64,000 nt of DNA from Dokdonella_A sp036518555 (GTDB lineage: Bacteria > Pseudomonadota > Gammaproteobacteria > Xanthomonadales > Rhodanobacteraceae): NCBI RefSeq assembly GCF_036518555.1, contig NZ_DATDMY010000093.1, positions 7,147-71,146 on the forward strand, given 5' to 3'. Below, piece by piece: positions 1 to 9,236 of this stretch (position 1 is its first letter; each line of letters starts with the position of its first letter). The position numbers were made by a program, and so were the translations under genes. The notes beneath the pieces are model-generated. The model did no database searches. It saw only the letters and a list, made by a program, of their open reading frames with translations, and was not told the DNA's origin.

Positions 1-609
1 GCCAAGGTGATCGCGGACTATCGCGCAGCGGCGGCACGCGCGGCCGCGGCCGGCTTCGGCGTGGTCGAGGTGCACGCCGCACACGGCTACCTGATCCACG
101 AATTCCTCTCGCCACTGTGCAACGTGCGCGACGATCGCTGGGGCGGCGATCTTGCCGGTCGCGCGCGCCTGCTGCGCGCGGTCGTCGCCGCGGTGCGCGA
201 AGCCTGGCCGCGTCCGCGGCCGCTGTGCGTGCGCGTGTCGGCGACCGACTGGGCGGCCGGCGGTTGGGACATCGACGAATGCGTCGAACTCGCGCGCTGG
301 TTGCGCGACGACGGCGTCGACCTCGTCGATTGCTCGTCCGGCGGCGCGGTGCCGCATGCGAAGGTGCCGGTCGCGCCGGGTTACCAGGTCCCGTTCGCCG
401 CGCGCATCCGTCGCGAAGCCGGGATCGCGACCGGCGCGGTCGGGCTCATCACGACGTCGACGCAGGCGAACGACATCGTCGTGCGCGGCGACGCGGATCT
501 CGTGCTGCTCGCACGCGAGATGCTGCGCGACCCGTACTTCCCGCGCCGCGCGGCCGCCGAACTCGGCATCCGGATCGAGGCGCCGCCGCAATACGGGCGT
601 GCCTGGTGA
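1..609 (+). CDS. NADH:flavin oxidoreductase, old yellow enzyme family (5' partial)
   Basis: This is the C-terminal part of an old yellow enzyme (FMN-dependent ene-reductase); the reading frame is open to the left edge, so the start lies outside the window. The visible 200-odd residues carry the family's H-A-A-H-G-Y substrate-binding segment, followed by the L-S-P-L-x-N-x-R-x-D-x-W-G-G motif, and near the end the phosphate-binding region A-V-G-L-I-T-T and a L-A-R-E-M-L-R-D-P segment. The C-terminus P-P-Q-Y-G-R-A-W resembles YqjM/NamA-type reductases, which reduce activated alkenes with NAD(P)H. The physiological substrate cannot be told. It is convergent with the MFS gene, with about 45 bases between the stops. 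Confidence 0.9.
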   Translation, partial: AKVIADYRAAAARAAAAGFGVVEVHAAHGYLIHEFLSPLCNVRDDRWGGDLAGRARLLRAVVAAVREAWPRPRPLCVRVSATDWAAGGWDIDECVELARWLRDDGVDLVDCSSGGAVPHAKVPVAPGYQVPFAARIRREAGIATGAVGLITTSTQANDIVVRGDADLVLLAREMLRDPYFPRRAAAELGIRIEAPPQYGRAW

Positions 610-654
610 GCGCGTAGGGCGGGTCGAGCGCCCGGCGCGAGTCCCGCCGTCCGG

Positions 655-1914
655 TCAGGCCGTACGTGCCCGCCGGTGCGGATTCGGCAGGAACCACGCG
701 AGCAAGCCGAGCGCGGGCAGCCACGCACAGAGGCCGTAGACCGCCTCGATGCCGATGTGGTCGGCGAGTTCGCCGAGCACGGCGGCGCCGAGGCCGCCCA
801 TGCCGAAGGCGAAGCCGAAGAACAGGCCCGCGATGACGCCGGTGCGACCGGGCACGAGTTCCTGCGCGTAGACGATGATCGCGGAGAACGCCGACGACAG
901 GATCAGGCCGATCACGATCGTGAGCACGGTGGTCCAGAACAGGTTCGCGTGCGGGAGCAGCAGCGTGAACGGCAGCACGCCGAGGATCGAACCCCAGATC
1001 ACGTAGCGCCGACCGATACGGTCGCCGACCGGACCGCCGACGAGCGTCCCCGCGGCAACCGCGCCAAGGAACGCGAACAGGTGCAGCTGAGCGCTCTGCG
1101 CGCCGAGTTGGAACTTCTGCATGAGATAGAACGTGTAGTAGCTGCTGATGCTCGCGAGATAGAAGTACTTCGAGAAGATCAGCACGCCGAGCACGAGCAG
1201 GGTGGTCGCCACCGTGCGACCCGGCAGGCGCGACGCGCGCTGCGCGATGCCGGCCGCGCGATGCGCCGGGATGTGCACGCGGTACCAGGCGCCGATGCGC
1301 GCGAGCAGCACGATCGCGACGAGCGCGGCGATCGCGAACCACGCGACGCTGCCTTGCCCGCGCGGCATCACGATGAATGCCGCGAGCAGCGGTCCGCTCG
1401 CCGACCCGACGTTGCCGCCGACCTGGAATAGCGACTGCGCGAGGCCATGTTGGCCGCCCGACGCCATGCGCGCGACGCGCGAGGATTCGGGGTGGAACAC
1501 CGAAGAACCCGAACCGATCAGCGCCGCCGAGAGCAGCAGCACCGGGAACGTCGTCGCCTGCGACAGCAACAGCAGTCCGGTCAGCGTGAAACCCATGCCG
1601 ATCGCGAGCGAATAAGGCATCGGTCGCTTGTCGGTGTAGATGCCGACGAACGGCTGCAGCAGCGACGCGGTGAGCTGGAACGTCAGCGTGATGAGGCCGA
1701 TCTGGCCGAAGTCGAGTGCGAACGATTGTTTGAGCAGCGGGTAGATCGCCGGCAGCAACGACTGGATGAGGTCGTTGAGCAGGTGGCAGATGCTCAGCAT
1801 CGCAAGGATCGGGAACGCCGTGTGCGCGGCGCGCTCGGCGCTGGCCCCGGGCGGTTCGGCCGGCGTCACGGGTGCGTCGGCGAGCGCATCGGGGGCGGGG
1901 GTGAGGTTCTGCAT
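655..1914 (-). CDS. MFS exporter, fosmidomycin-resistance (Fsr)-like
   Basis: A 419-residue major facilitator with about 12 hydrophobic segments. The N-terminal half carries N-D-L-I-Q-S-L-L-P-A-I-Y-P near the first membrane segment, G-I-Y-T-D-K-R-P in the 2-3 loop and a V-F-H-P-E-S-S-R-V-A segment, all typical of the Fsr subgroup, whose E. coli member exports fosmidomycin. I start it at the ATG at 1914, because the upstream in-frame extension is short, Arg-rich and unlike the family. The true substrate is unknown; similarity to Fsr shows an inner-membrane drug or metabolite exporter, not proven resistance. It lies downstream of a GNAT gene on the same strand, about 115 bases away. Confidence 0.85.
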   Translation of the reverse strand: MQNLTPAPDALADAPVTPAEPPGASAERAAHTAFPILAMLSICHLLNDLIQSLLPAIYPLLKQSFALDFGQIGLITLTFQLTASLLQPFVGIYTDKRPMPYSLAIGMGFTLTGLLLLSQATTFPVLLLSAALIGSGSSVFHPESSRVARMASGGQHGLAQSLFQVGGNVGSASGPLLAAFIVMPRGQGSVAWFAIAALVAIVLLARIGAWYRVHIPAHRAAGIAQRASRLPGRTVATTLLVLGVLIFSKYFYLASISSYYTFYLMQKFQLGAQSAQLHLFAFLGAVAAGTLVGGPVGDRIGRRYVIWGSILGVLPFTLLLPHANLFWTTVLTIVIGLILSSAFSAIIVYAQELVPGRTGVIAGLFFGFAFGMGGLGAAVLGELADHIGIEAVYGLCAWLPALGLLAWFLPNPHRRARTA

Positions 1915-2029
1915 TCGACGATCGGGATGTCGGGGGACGGCAGCGCGCATTATCGGACAGGTCGGACACGCATGCGATCGCGCGGATGCGTGCCGCTCGT
2001 CGGCGACGGCGTTTCGTCGCGGACCGGCC

Positions 2030-2578
2030 TCACCCGCGCCCCCGGGGCGCGCCGGCGCGATCGAGGCGCAGCAGCATCACACGGTCGGTCTGGCGATCGC
2101 CGCCGAGGTCGAACGTCTTGCAGCCGACGTCGGTGTAGCCGCATTTCGCGTAGAACGCGATCGCGCGCGGGTTGTGCTCCCACACGCCGAGCCACAGCGC
2201 ATGCGCGCCGAACTCGCGCGCGATGTCGCGCACGGCCTGCATGAGTCGCTGTGCGACGCCGCTGCCGTGCGCGGCGCGGTCGACGTAGAAGCGCTGCAGT
2301 TCGACCGCGTCGGGCGCGTCGACGCAGGCGGGTGGCTCGCCGCGACACACCTGCGCGTATGCGACGAGGTCGCCGCCGTCGGTCGCGAGCAGGATCGCGG
2401 TGTCGGGATCGGCGAGTTCGCGCGACTGCTGCGCGACGCCGTAGGTCGTTTCGAGGAACGCCTGCAGGCGCAGTGGGTCATTGGCCGCACCGAACGTGTC
2501 CGCGAAGCTGCGCGCCGCGAATTCGGCGAGCGCGGGCGCGTCGGCACGAACGCCGCGGCGGATGAGCAGTCGGTGCAT
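2030..2578 (-). CDS. GNAT family N-acetyltransferase
   Basis: A 182-residue GNAT acetyltransferase. The order of elements is an N-terminal beta strand (L-L-I-R-R-G), the central strand followed by the acetyl-CoA pyrophosphate loop with V-D-R-A-A-H-G-S-G-V-A-Q-R-L-M (a Q/R-x-x-G-x-G/A-type signature), and the C-terminal W-L-G-V-W-E-H-N-P-R-A-I-A-F-Y-A-K-C-G-Y motif. The last element is typical of RimI-like and small-molecule acetyltransferases. The start at the second ATG (2578) puts the fold right at the N-terminus; an ATG six codons upstream (2596) is possible. Substrate unknown. It follows hslO on the same strand after a gap of about 200 bases in which I see no gene. Confidence 0.85.
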   Translation of the reverse strand: MHRLLIRRGVRADAPALAEFAARSFADTFGAANDPLRLQAFLETTYGVAQQSRELADPDTAILLATDGGDLVAYAQVCRGEPPACVDAPDAVELQRFYVDRAAHGSGVAQRLMQAVRDIAREFGAHALWLGVWEHNPRAIAFYAKCGYTDVGCKTFDLGGDRQTDRVMLLRLDRAGAPRGRG

Positions 2579-2790
2579 GCCGATGTCGCCCTTCATGTGT
2601 GCAGCCTCGCGGCTCCGGTCGCGATCTTCCCGCGCCGGGCCGCTTCACCATTCGTTCGCGCCGAGCCTGCGCACGCGTTTCGCTGCCGCGGAACGCTCGA
2701 GGCGATGGAGCGTCGGCGCATCTTCACGCAAGGACGCGCGCCCGGGCAGGGCCATCGGTGGCCGCGCGGACGGGGCCGCCGCGCGCCGCG

Positions 2791-3708
2791 TCAATGTCGC
2801 GTCGCGCCCGGCGGCGAGGGGTCGGTCGCACCGAAGACGTCGTTGACGTCGTTGTCGTCGAACACGTAGCGACGATTGCAGAACTCGCAGTGCACCTCGA
2901 TCGAACCCTGTTCGGCGAGCGTCGCGTCCGCTTCGCCGCGCCCGAGCGAGCGCAGCATCGCCTCGACGCGCTCGCGCGAACACGTGCACGCGAACGCGAG
3001 CGGCTGCGCCGACTGCAGGCGCACGTCCTCGTCGTGGAACAGGCGCAGCAGCAACACTTCGGGCGCGAGCTCGAGCAGTTCGCGCGGCGTCAGCGTCGCG
3101 AGCAGGTGACCGGCGCGGTTCCATCCGTCGTCGTCGGCCGCACCCTTGCCGCCTTCGCGCGCGACCTGCTGCAGCAGGAGGCCGCCGCAGCGGCCGTGCG
3201 CCTCGGCCAGCACGATGCGCGACGGCAACTGCTCGGATCGCTCGAAGTAGTTCTCGAACGCATGCGCAAGGTCGCCGCCTTCGACCGGCACCAGGCCTTG
3301 GTAACGCGTGTCGGTGACACGGTTCTCGATCGTGATCGCGAGACGCGCCTCCGGGTCGAGTCGGATGGGCGCGACGGGCGGCGCGCCGCTCCAGCGTGCG
3401 ATGCCGCGCACGCTGCCGTCGTGCGTGCACTCGGCGAACAGCAGGCGCAGCGGACCTTGGCCCTGCAGCTGCACCGACAGGCGGCCGTCGAACTTGATCG
3501 TGCTCGTGAACAGGGCGCTCGCGGCGACCGCCTGACCGAGCAGCTCGCCGAGCGCAGGCGGGTAGTCGCCGTTGGAGCGCAGGTCCTGCCAGCCACGCTC
3601 GAGGCGTACGAACGCGCCGCGCACGCCCGCGCGCTCGAGCTGGAACCTGTGCAGCACATCGTTCGGCGGATTCAGCGCGCGCGCGTCGTGTCGGAGGGGT
3701 TCGGTCAA
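2791..3708 (-). CDS. hslO: Hsp33 redox-regulated chaperone
   Basis: A 305-residue Hsp33. It is a cytosolic holdase activated by oxidative unfolding: four cysteines bind zinc when reduced and form disulfides under oxidative stress. The C-terminal pattern is visible as C-T-C-S followed about 30 residues later by C-E-F-C, the family CxC...CxxC zinc site. The N-terminal core shows H-R-F-Q-L-E, the L-G-x-x-V-A-A-S-A-L region and a Q-G-x-G-P-L-R-L-L segment as in known Hsp33 proteins. Length and start are normal for the family. A short Pro/Gly-rich tail follows the zinc site. It is first in a minus-strand run (hslO, GNAT, MFS). Confidence 0.95.
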   Translation of the reverse strand: MTEPLRHDARALNPPNDVLHRFQLERAGVRGAFVRLERGWQDLRSNGDYPPALGELLGQAVAASALFTSTIKFDGRLSVQLQGQGPLRLLFAECTHDGSVRGIARWSGAPPVAPIRLDPEARLAITIENRVTDTRYQGLVPVEGGDLAHAFENYFERSEQLPSRIVLAEAHGRCGGLLLQQVAREGGKGAADDDGWNRAGHLLATLTPRELLELAPEVLLLRLFHDEDVRLQSAQPLAFACTCSRERVEAMLRSLGRGEADATLAEQGSIEVHCEFCNRRYVFDDNDVNDVFGATDPSPPGATRH

Positions 3709-3764
3709 GGCCGCGGTCCGTGGTCGATTGGCCGAAAGTCTAGCGGCGCGGGCCAGCGGCAGGC

Positions 3765-3796
3765 AACGAAAGGCCGGCGGCCGGGCGGCCGCCGGC
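3765..3796 (-). terminator. Rho-independent terminator of the small secreted-protein gene
   Basis: A perfect 10-bp inverted repeat (3773-3782 with 3787-3796, G/C only) with a 4-base loop lies 18 bases past the stop of the minus-strand gene at 3814. Read on the minus strand it is followed by C-T-T-T-C-G-T-T. The stem is very strong and the T tract is modest. It would also insulate hslO from upstream transcription. Confidence 0.65.
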
Positions 3797-3813
3797 GCTG
3801 ATCGGCGAGAGCG

Positions 3814-4167
3814 TTACTCGTCGTCGCGATCGTGATGCTTGTAATGCGCGATCACCCACTCGTTGCGCTCGTAGGGCTTCTCGGTGTCGAGCTCGATGTT
3901 GACGCCGCCGCGCGTGATGTACGTGCGATACGTCTCGGGCAACTCGGCGGCCGAGCGCCAGTCGTTGCCTTCGCGCCAGTAGTACACCTTGGTCTCCGGG
4001 GCGAAGTAGATGTCGTGGTCGCCGTAGTAGACGTAGCGGTGATGGCCCTTCTTGACCGTCGTGGTCGTCGTCGTGGTTTCCGTCGTCGTGGTCTGCTGGG
4101 CGACCGCCGGCAGCGCGGTCAGGGCGATCGTCGCGGTCGCAATGATCAAGCTGGTACGAAGCTTCAT
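3814..4167 (-). CDS. Small secreted protein with Thr-rich linker
   Basis: A 117-residue predicted exported protein of unknown function. It begins with a clear Sec signal peptide (K-L-R-T then a hydrophobic core ending A-L-P-A-V-A-Q), followed by a Thr/Glu low-complexity stretch of about 16 residues and a compact C-terminal region rich in Tyr, Trp, His and charged residues (K-V-Y-Y-W-R-E-G-N-D-W). The ATG at 4167 was chosen because it gives the signal peptide and has an A-G-G-A ribosome-binding site at good spacing; the longer in-frame extension lacks both. I do not recognise a named family; small periplasmic proteins with a Y-Y-W-x-x-G/D-x-W core occur in proteobacteria. It ends at a strong terminator and probably forms its own unit. 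Confidence 0.75.
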   Translation of the reverse strand: MKLRTSLIIATATIALTALPAVAQQTTTTETTTTTTTVKKGHHRYVYYGDHDIYFAPETKVYYWREGNDWRSAAELPETYRTYITRGGVNIELDTEKPYERNEWVIAHYKHHDRDDE

Positions 4168-4363
4168 GGCGTTTCCTCGTTTGGCAATCGGAAGAACACC
4201 GGCGTACGGAGCGGCCGTTGTTCGTCGACGAAGGCTACGCCGCACCGCTGAACCGCAGCGGTGGCGCACCTGAACGCGACAGGACGCATTCACGTGCGCA
4301 CGACGACGCATGCGGTCGATCAACTTCCGTCGCGGGGCCGTTCGCCCGACGACGCGGGCGCGT

Positions 4364-7300
4364 TCAGGCGGCCTTGCGCGCGCCGAGTGCGGAGAGCAGG
4401 TCGGAGGCGGCGCGCAGGCGTTCGCTCGCTTCCTCCAGCGGCAACTTGAAGCGCAACTTGTCCTGGCCGTCGAGCGCGTACACGCGCGGCTGCGACTGGA
4501 TCAGGCGGATCACGGTGAGCGGCTCGACCGCGGGATTCGGTCTGAAGATGACGCGCCCGCCGCTCGCGCCGAGTTCGAGCTTGCGGATGCCGAGCGGTGT
4601 CGCCGCGAGCTTGAGCGAGGTCACCGCGAACAGCTGCTTGAGCGGCTCCGGCAGCAGCCCGAAGCGGTCGATCATCTCGACCTGCAGCTCGCGCAGCTCG
4701 TCCTCGTTGCGCGCGCTGGCGATGCGCTTGTAGAGCGTCAGGCGCGTGTTGACGTCGGGCAGGTAGTCGTCGGGGATCAGCGCGGGCAGGTGCAGTTCCA
4801 CCTCGGTCTCGTGCTCGCTCGTGAGGTCGAAGTCGGGCACCTTGCCCTGCCTCAGCGCACGGACCGCACGGTCGAGCATCTCGGTGTAGAGCGAGAAGCC
4901 GACTTCCTCGATCTGCCCGCTCTGTTCCTCGCCGAGCAGTTCGCCGGCGCCGCGGATCTCGAGGTCGTGCGTGGCGAGCGTGAAGCCGGCGCCGAGCTCG
5001 TCGAGCGAGGCGAGCGCCTCGAGCCGCTTCTCCGCATCGGCGGTGATCGAGCGTCCGTCGGGCACCATGAGATAGGCGTACGCGCGGTGGTGCGAGCGGC
5101 CGACGCGGCCGCGCAGCTGGTGCAGCTGGGCGAGGCCGAAGCGGTCCGCGCGGTTGATGATGATCGTGTTCGCGCTCGGCACGTCGATGCCCGATTCGAT
5201 GATCGTGGTCGCGACGAGCACGTTGAAGCGCTGGCGGTAGAAGTCGAGCATGATGAGCTCGAGTTCGCGGTCGGGCATCTGGCCGTGCGCGTAGCGGATG
5301 CGCGCATCCGGCATGAGCTCGGCGAGCTCGCGCGCGGTCTTCTCGATCGTCTCGACGTCGTTGTGCAGGAAGTAGACCTGGCCGCCGCGCGCGTGCTCGC
5401 GCTGCATCGCCTCGCGGATCAATGCCGGATCGTACGGGCTGATGAAGGTCTGCACGGCGAGGCGGTGCGCGGGCGGCGTCGCGATGATCGAGAGGTCGCG
5501 CAGCCCGGCCATCGCCATGTTCAAGGTGCGCGGGATCGGCGTCGCGGTGAGCGTGAGCAGGTCGACTTCCGCGCGCAGCTTCTTCAGCGCTTCCTTCTGT
5601 CGCACGCCGAAGCGCTGTTCCTCGTCGATGATGACGAGGCCGAGGTCCTTGAAGCGCACGTCCGGCTGCACGAGCTTGTGCGTGCCGATCATGACGTCGA
5701 TGCGCCCGTCGGCGAGCTTCTCGAGCGCGGCCTCGATCTCCTTCTTCGATTTGAAGCGCGAAAGCACCTCGACCCGGACCGGCCAATCGGCGAAGCGGTC
5801 GCGGAAGTTCTGGTAGTGCTGCTGGGCGAGCAGGGTGGTCGGCGCGAGTACCGCGACCTGCTTGCCCGCGGACGCGGCCGCGAACGCGGCGCGCAATGCG
5901 ACTTCGGTCTTGCCGAAACCGACGTCGCCGCAGACGACGCGGTCCATCGGCTTCGCCGAAGCGAGGTCGGCGAGCACGGCCTCGATCGCGGTCGTCTGGT
6001 CCGGCGTCTCCTCGAACGGGAACGCGGCCGCGAACTGCTCGTTGAGCTCGCGGTCGATCGCGAGCGCCGTGCCCTGGCGCGCCTCGCGCTGGGCGTAGAT
6101 CGCGAGCAACTCCGCGGCGACGTCGCGCACCTTCTGCGCCGCCTTCTTCTTCGCGCGCTCCCACGCGTCGCCGCCGAGCGCATGCAGCGGCGCGAGCTCG
6201 GGCGCCGTGCCGGAATAGCGCGAAACGAGGTGCAGCTGCGCGACCGGAACGTAGAGCTTGTCGCCCTTGGCATACTCGATCGCGAGGAATTCCGAGGGCT
6301 CTTCGCCGAACTGGGCGCGCCCGCCGACGTCGAGCTTGACCAGTCCCTGGTAGCGGCCGACGCCGTGATCGATGTGCACGATCGGCGCGCCGGCGACGAG
6401 TTCGGACAAGTCGCGCAGCACCTGTTCCGGGTCGCGCGCGGCGCGCCGGCGCCGGCGCACCTGCTGCACGCGCTCGCCGTGCAGTTCGCGCTCGGTCAGC
6501 ACCGTGATCGCCGGGTCCGTCAGTGCGAAGCCCTGCTCGAGCGGCGCGGCCGTGATGCCGAAGCGGTTGCCCTCGTCGACGAAGTCGCGCCAGCCGGCGT
6601 AGGTCTGCGGTCGCAGGCGAGCAGCGGCGAGTTGCTCGATCAGCGCCTCGCGGCGGCCGGCGGAGTCGGCCGCGATGAGCACGCGGCCCGGGTAGGCGGC
6701 GACGAAGCGGCGCAGCGCCTCGCCGGGTTCCTCGCCCTTGCGCGAGAGCGGCACCGCCGGTGCCGGCTGCGTGCCGAGGTCGATCGCATGGCGTTCGGCT
6801 GCGCCGCCCTCGGCGCCGGCCGTGGCCGCGTCGCGCGGCACGATGTCGACGCGCAGCGCGCCGTTGAGGCGCTCGCGCAGCTGCTGCGTCGTGAGGTAGA
6901 GCTCGGCCGGTGGCAGCACCGGCCGTTCGACGTCGTGCGCGCGCTGTGCGTAGCGTTCGCCGGTCTGCGTCCAGAAGGTGTCGGCCGCGTCGAGCGCGCC
7001 GTCGCCGAGCACGAACAATGCCTCGCCGGCGAGGTAGTCGAACAGGGTTTCGGTGTGCGCGAAGAACAGCGGCAGGTAGTACTCGATGCCGGCCGGGGTG
7101 GCGCCTTCCTTGATGTCCTGGTACAGCGGGCAGCGGCGCGGATCGATCGGGAAGCGTTCGCGCAGCGTGTTGCGGAACGCCTTCGCCGACTCTTCGGTGA
7201 GCGGGAACTCGCGCGCGGGCAGCAGCCGTACCGCATCGACCTTGTGCTCGGAGCGCTGCGTCTCCGGGTCGAACGTGCGGATCGATTCGATCTCGTCGTC

Positions 7301-7861
7301 GAACAGCTCGACGCGGTACGGCGCCGCGCTGCCCATCGGGTAGATGTCGAGCAGCGCACCGCGCACCGCGAAGTCGCCGGGTTCCTGCACCTGCGGCACG
7401 TTGCGGTAGCCGGCCGATTCGAGGCGACGCTGCTCGTGCGCGATGTCGAGCTTCTGCCCGAGCTCGAGCACGAGGCTCGAGCCGCCGACGTAGCCGCGCG
7501 GCGCGAGACGTTGCATGAGTGTCGCGACCGGCACGACGAGCACGCCGCGCGCGAGCGCAGGCAGGCGGTAGAGCGCCGCCACGCGTTGCGAAACGATGTC
7601 CGGGTGCGGCGAGACCAGGTCGTACGGCAGGGTTTCCCAATCGGGGAACTGCATGACCTCGACGTCGCTGCCGGCGAACACCGCGAGCTCCGCCTCGAGC
7701 GCGTGCGCCGCGTGCGTGTCGCGCGCGACCGCCACGACGAGCCCGGCATGGCTGCGCGCCGTTTCGGCGAGCGCGAGCGCGAAGGCGGACCCGTGCGGCG
7801 CCTTCCAGTAGCGTCGCTGGCGGGGCGTTGTCGGCAGGCTGGGATGGATCAGTCGGGTCAT
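4364..7861 (-). CDS. mfd: Transcription-repair coupling factor Mfd
   Basis: An 1165-residue Mfd, full length for the family. It displaces RNA polymerase stalled at DNA lesions and recruits UvrA. The order is: N-terminal UvrB-like domain (G-S-A-F-A-L-A onward), the RNA-polymerase-interaction domain with I-V-H-I-D-H-G-V-G-R-Y, the SF2 translocase with Walker A G-D-V-G-F-G-K-T near residues 643-650 and D-E-E-Q-R-F-G near 745, the TRG region around P-D-R-E-L-E, and a C-terminal UvrA-inhibitory domain. The ATG at 7861 was preferred to an in-frame start 52 codons upstream whose extension is unlike Mfd. It is divergent from the RND operon with about 250 bases between the starts. Confidence 0.97.
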   Translation of the reverse strand: MTRLIHPSLPTTPRQRRYWKAPHGSAFALALAETARSHAGLVVAVARDTHAAHALEAELAVFAGSDVEVMQFPDWETLPYDLVSPHPDIVSQRVAALYRLPALARGVLVVPVATLMQRLAPRGYVGGSSLVLELGQKLDIAHEQRRLESAGYRNVPQVQEPGDFAVRGALLDIYPMGSAAPYRVELFDDEIESIRTFDPETQRSEHKVDAVRLLPAREFPLTEESAKAFRNTLRERFPIDPRRCPLYQDIKEGATPAGIEYYLPLFFAHTETLFDYLAGEALFVLGDGALDAADTFWTQTGERYAQRAHDVERPVLPPAELYLTTQQLRERLNGALRVDIVPRDAATAGAEGGAAERHAIDLGTQPAPAVPLSRKGEEPGEALRRFVAAYPGRVLIAADSAGRREALIEQLAAARLRPQTYAGWRDFVDEGNRFGITAAPLEQGFALTDPAITVLTERELHGERVQQVRRRRRAARDPEQVLRDLSELVAGAPIVHIDHGVGRYQGLVKLDVGGRAQFGEEPSEFLAIEYAKGDKLYVPVAQLHLVSRYSGTAPELAPLHALGGDAWERAKKKAAQKVRDVAAELLAIYAQREARQGTALAIDRELNEQFAAAFPFEETPDQTTAIEAVLADLASAKPMDRVVCGDVGFGKTEVALRAAFAAASAGKQVAVLAPTTLLAQQHYQNFRDRFADWPVRVEVLSRFKSKKEIEAALEKLADGRIDVMIGTHKLVQPDVRFKDLGLVIIDEEQRFGVRQKEALKKLRAEVDLLTLTATPIPRTLNMAMAGLRDLSIIATPPAHRLAVQTFISPYDPALIREAMQREHARGGQVYFLHNDVETIEKTARELAELMPDARIRYAHGQMPDRELELIMLDFYRQRFNVLVATTIIESGIDVPSANTIIINRADRFGLAQLHQLRGRVGRSHHRAYAYLMVPDGRSITADAEKRLEALASLDELGAGFTLATHDLEIRGAGELLGEEQSGQIEEVGFSLYTEMLDRAVRALRQGKVPDFDLTSEHETEVELHLPALIPDDYLPDVNTRLTLYKRIASARNEDELRELQVEMIDRFGLLPEPLKQLFAVTSLKLAATPLGIRKLELGASGGRVIFRPNPAVEPLTVIRLIQSQPRVYALDGQDKLRFKLPLEEASERLRAASDLLSALGARKAA

Positions 7862-8111
7862 GCGAGGCCGGGCGGGTACGACCGCGGCAGGGGCGCGGCG
7901 CAGGGTCGCGCATTCTATCAGCCCATCGGCGACGATCCGCAGCGCGCAGCGGCGGTCACGGACGACGGCCGTCGCGCCTGTCCGAAGGCGGCGGCGCGGG
8001 CACGGGCCGATCGTCATGGCGGTTCTTTACCTCGCGTTTACCGGCGCATCGGGAACCACGGCATGCCGATCGGCGACAATTGACCGGACGATGCTCGGGA
8101 GCAGGCGGCGG

Positions 8112-9224
8112 ATGGATCGGCGGAATCTCCTTCAACGCGTGTCGTTCGGCGCCGCGGTCGTGGCCTGCGTGCTCGCCGGCGCATGTTCGCGCGAGCGCGC
8201 GCCGCCCAAGGCTGCGCCGGTGCCGGTCGTCGTCGCCGTCGCGCAGACGCGCGACGTGCCCGTGCTCGTGTCCGCCCCGGGCAGCGTCGAGGCGATCAAC
8301 AGCGTCGCGGTGAAGTCGCTCGTCGACGGGCAACTGCTCGAGTCGCTCGTCGGCGACGGCGCGGACGTGAGCGCGGGGCAGCTGTTGTTCCGCATCGATC
8401 CGCGCCCCGCGCAGGCGAGCCTGCAGCAGGCGCTCGCACAGCAGGCGAAGGACGAGGCGACGCTCGCGCAGGCGCGCTCGCAGGTCAAGCGCTACGAGGA
8501 TCTCGCGGCGAAGGGCTACCTTTCGGCGGACCAGATGGAGCAGTACCGCACCAACCTCGATGCCGCGCGCGCGAGCGTGAAGGTCGACGAGGCGAACGTC
8601 GCCGCCGCGCGCGTCGCGCTCTCGTATACCGAGATCCATGCGCCGATCGCGGGGCGCATCGGCCGCATCCTGATCCAGCCCGGCAACGTCGTGAAGGCGA
8701 ACGACACCAATCCGCTCGTGACGATCAACCAGATCGAGCCGATCTACGTGAACGTCTCGTTGCCGTCGACGCTGCTCGGTCGCATGCAGGCTGCGCAGAA
8801 GTCGGCGCCGCTGCGTGCCAGGGCGAGCATCGTCGGCATCGACGCGCCGGTCGACGGGAAGGTCGCCTTCATCGACAACCAGGTCGACACGTCCACGGGC
8901 ACGGTGCGCCTGCGCGCGGAGTTCTCCAATGCCGGGCACGTGCTGTGGCCCGGCCAGCTCGTCGGCGTGAGCCTCACGCTCGGCCACGATCCGAACGCGG
9001 TCGTGGTGCCTGCGCAGGCGGTGCAGAACGGGCCCGACGGCGCCTACGTGTTCGTCGTCCACGACGACCGGACCGCGGAGCAGCGGCAGGTCGACGTCGC
9101 GCGGGTCGTGAGCGGACAGGCGGTCATCGAGAAGGGGCTCGCAGGTGGCGAGACCGTCGTCATCGACGGGCAGTCGCGCGTCGAGGACAAGGCCGCGGTC
9201 GACGTGCGGCCCGCGTCGGGCTGA
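8112..9224 (+). CDS. RND efflux periplasmic adaptor (membrane fusion protein)
   Basis: A 370-residue HlyD/MdtA-type adaptor linking an inner-membrane RND pump to an outer-membrane channel. The N-terminus has a hydrophobic segment ending L-A-G-A-C, a lipobox-like site (slightly atypical at -3) suggesting a lipoprotein. Next come the barrel-sandwich half P-G-S-V-E-A-I-N, an alpha-helical hairpin rich in A/Q/K (about residues 90-160), the second half with I-x-A-P-I-A-G-R-I-G, and beta-barrel and membrane-proximal domains ending V-V-P-A-Q-A-V. I chose ATG 8112 (GGGAG about 10 bases upstream) over ATG 8091, which has no visible ribosome-binding site. The pump gene starts 12 bases after its stop. 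No TolC-like gene is in the window. Confidence 0.93.
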   Translation: MDRRNLLQRVSFGAAVVACVLAGACSRERAPPKAAPVPVVVAVAQTRDVPVLVSAPGSVEAINSVAVKSLVDGQLLESLVGDGADVSAGQLLFRIDPRPAQASLQQALAQQAKDEATLAQARSQVKRYEDLAAKGYLSADQMEQYRTNLDAARASVKVDEANVAAARVALSYTEIHAPIAGRIGRILIQPGNVVKANDTNPLVTINQIEPIYVNVSLPSTLLGRMQAAQKSAPLRARASIVGIDAPVDGKVAFIDNQVDTSTGTVRLRAEFSNAGHVLWPGQLVGVSLTLGHDPNAVVVPAQAVQNGPDGAYVFVVHDDRTAEQRQVDVARVVSGQAVIEKGLAGGETVVIDGQSRVEDKAAVDVRPASG

Positions 9225-9236
9225 AGGGCTGCCGCG

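Noticed and set aside
2011..2024. A 14-base sequence also found at 54934 (gtttcgtcgcggac), considered as a dispersed repeat
   Set aside because: With this base composition a shared 14-mer in 64 kb is expected by chance; no extension beyond it.
4310..8083. Very long plus-strand open frame opposite mfd (over 1200 codons), and similar giant frames opposite the RND operon and the ispG region
   Set aside because: They run antisense to well-conserved genes and are rich in Arg/Ala/Glu/Asp; such frames arise automatically because stop codons are rare in GC-rich DNA.
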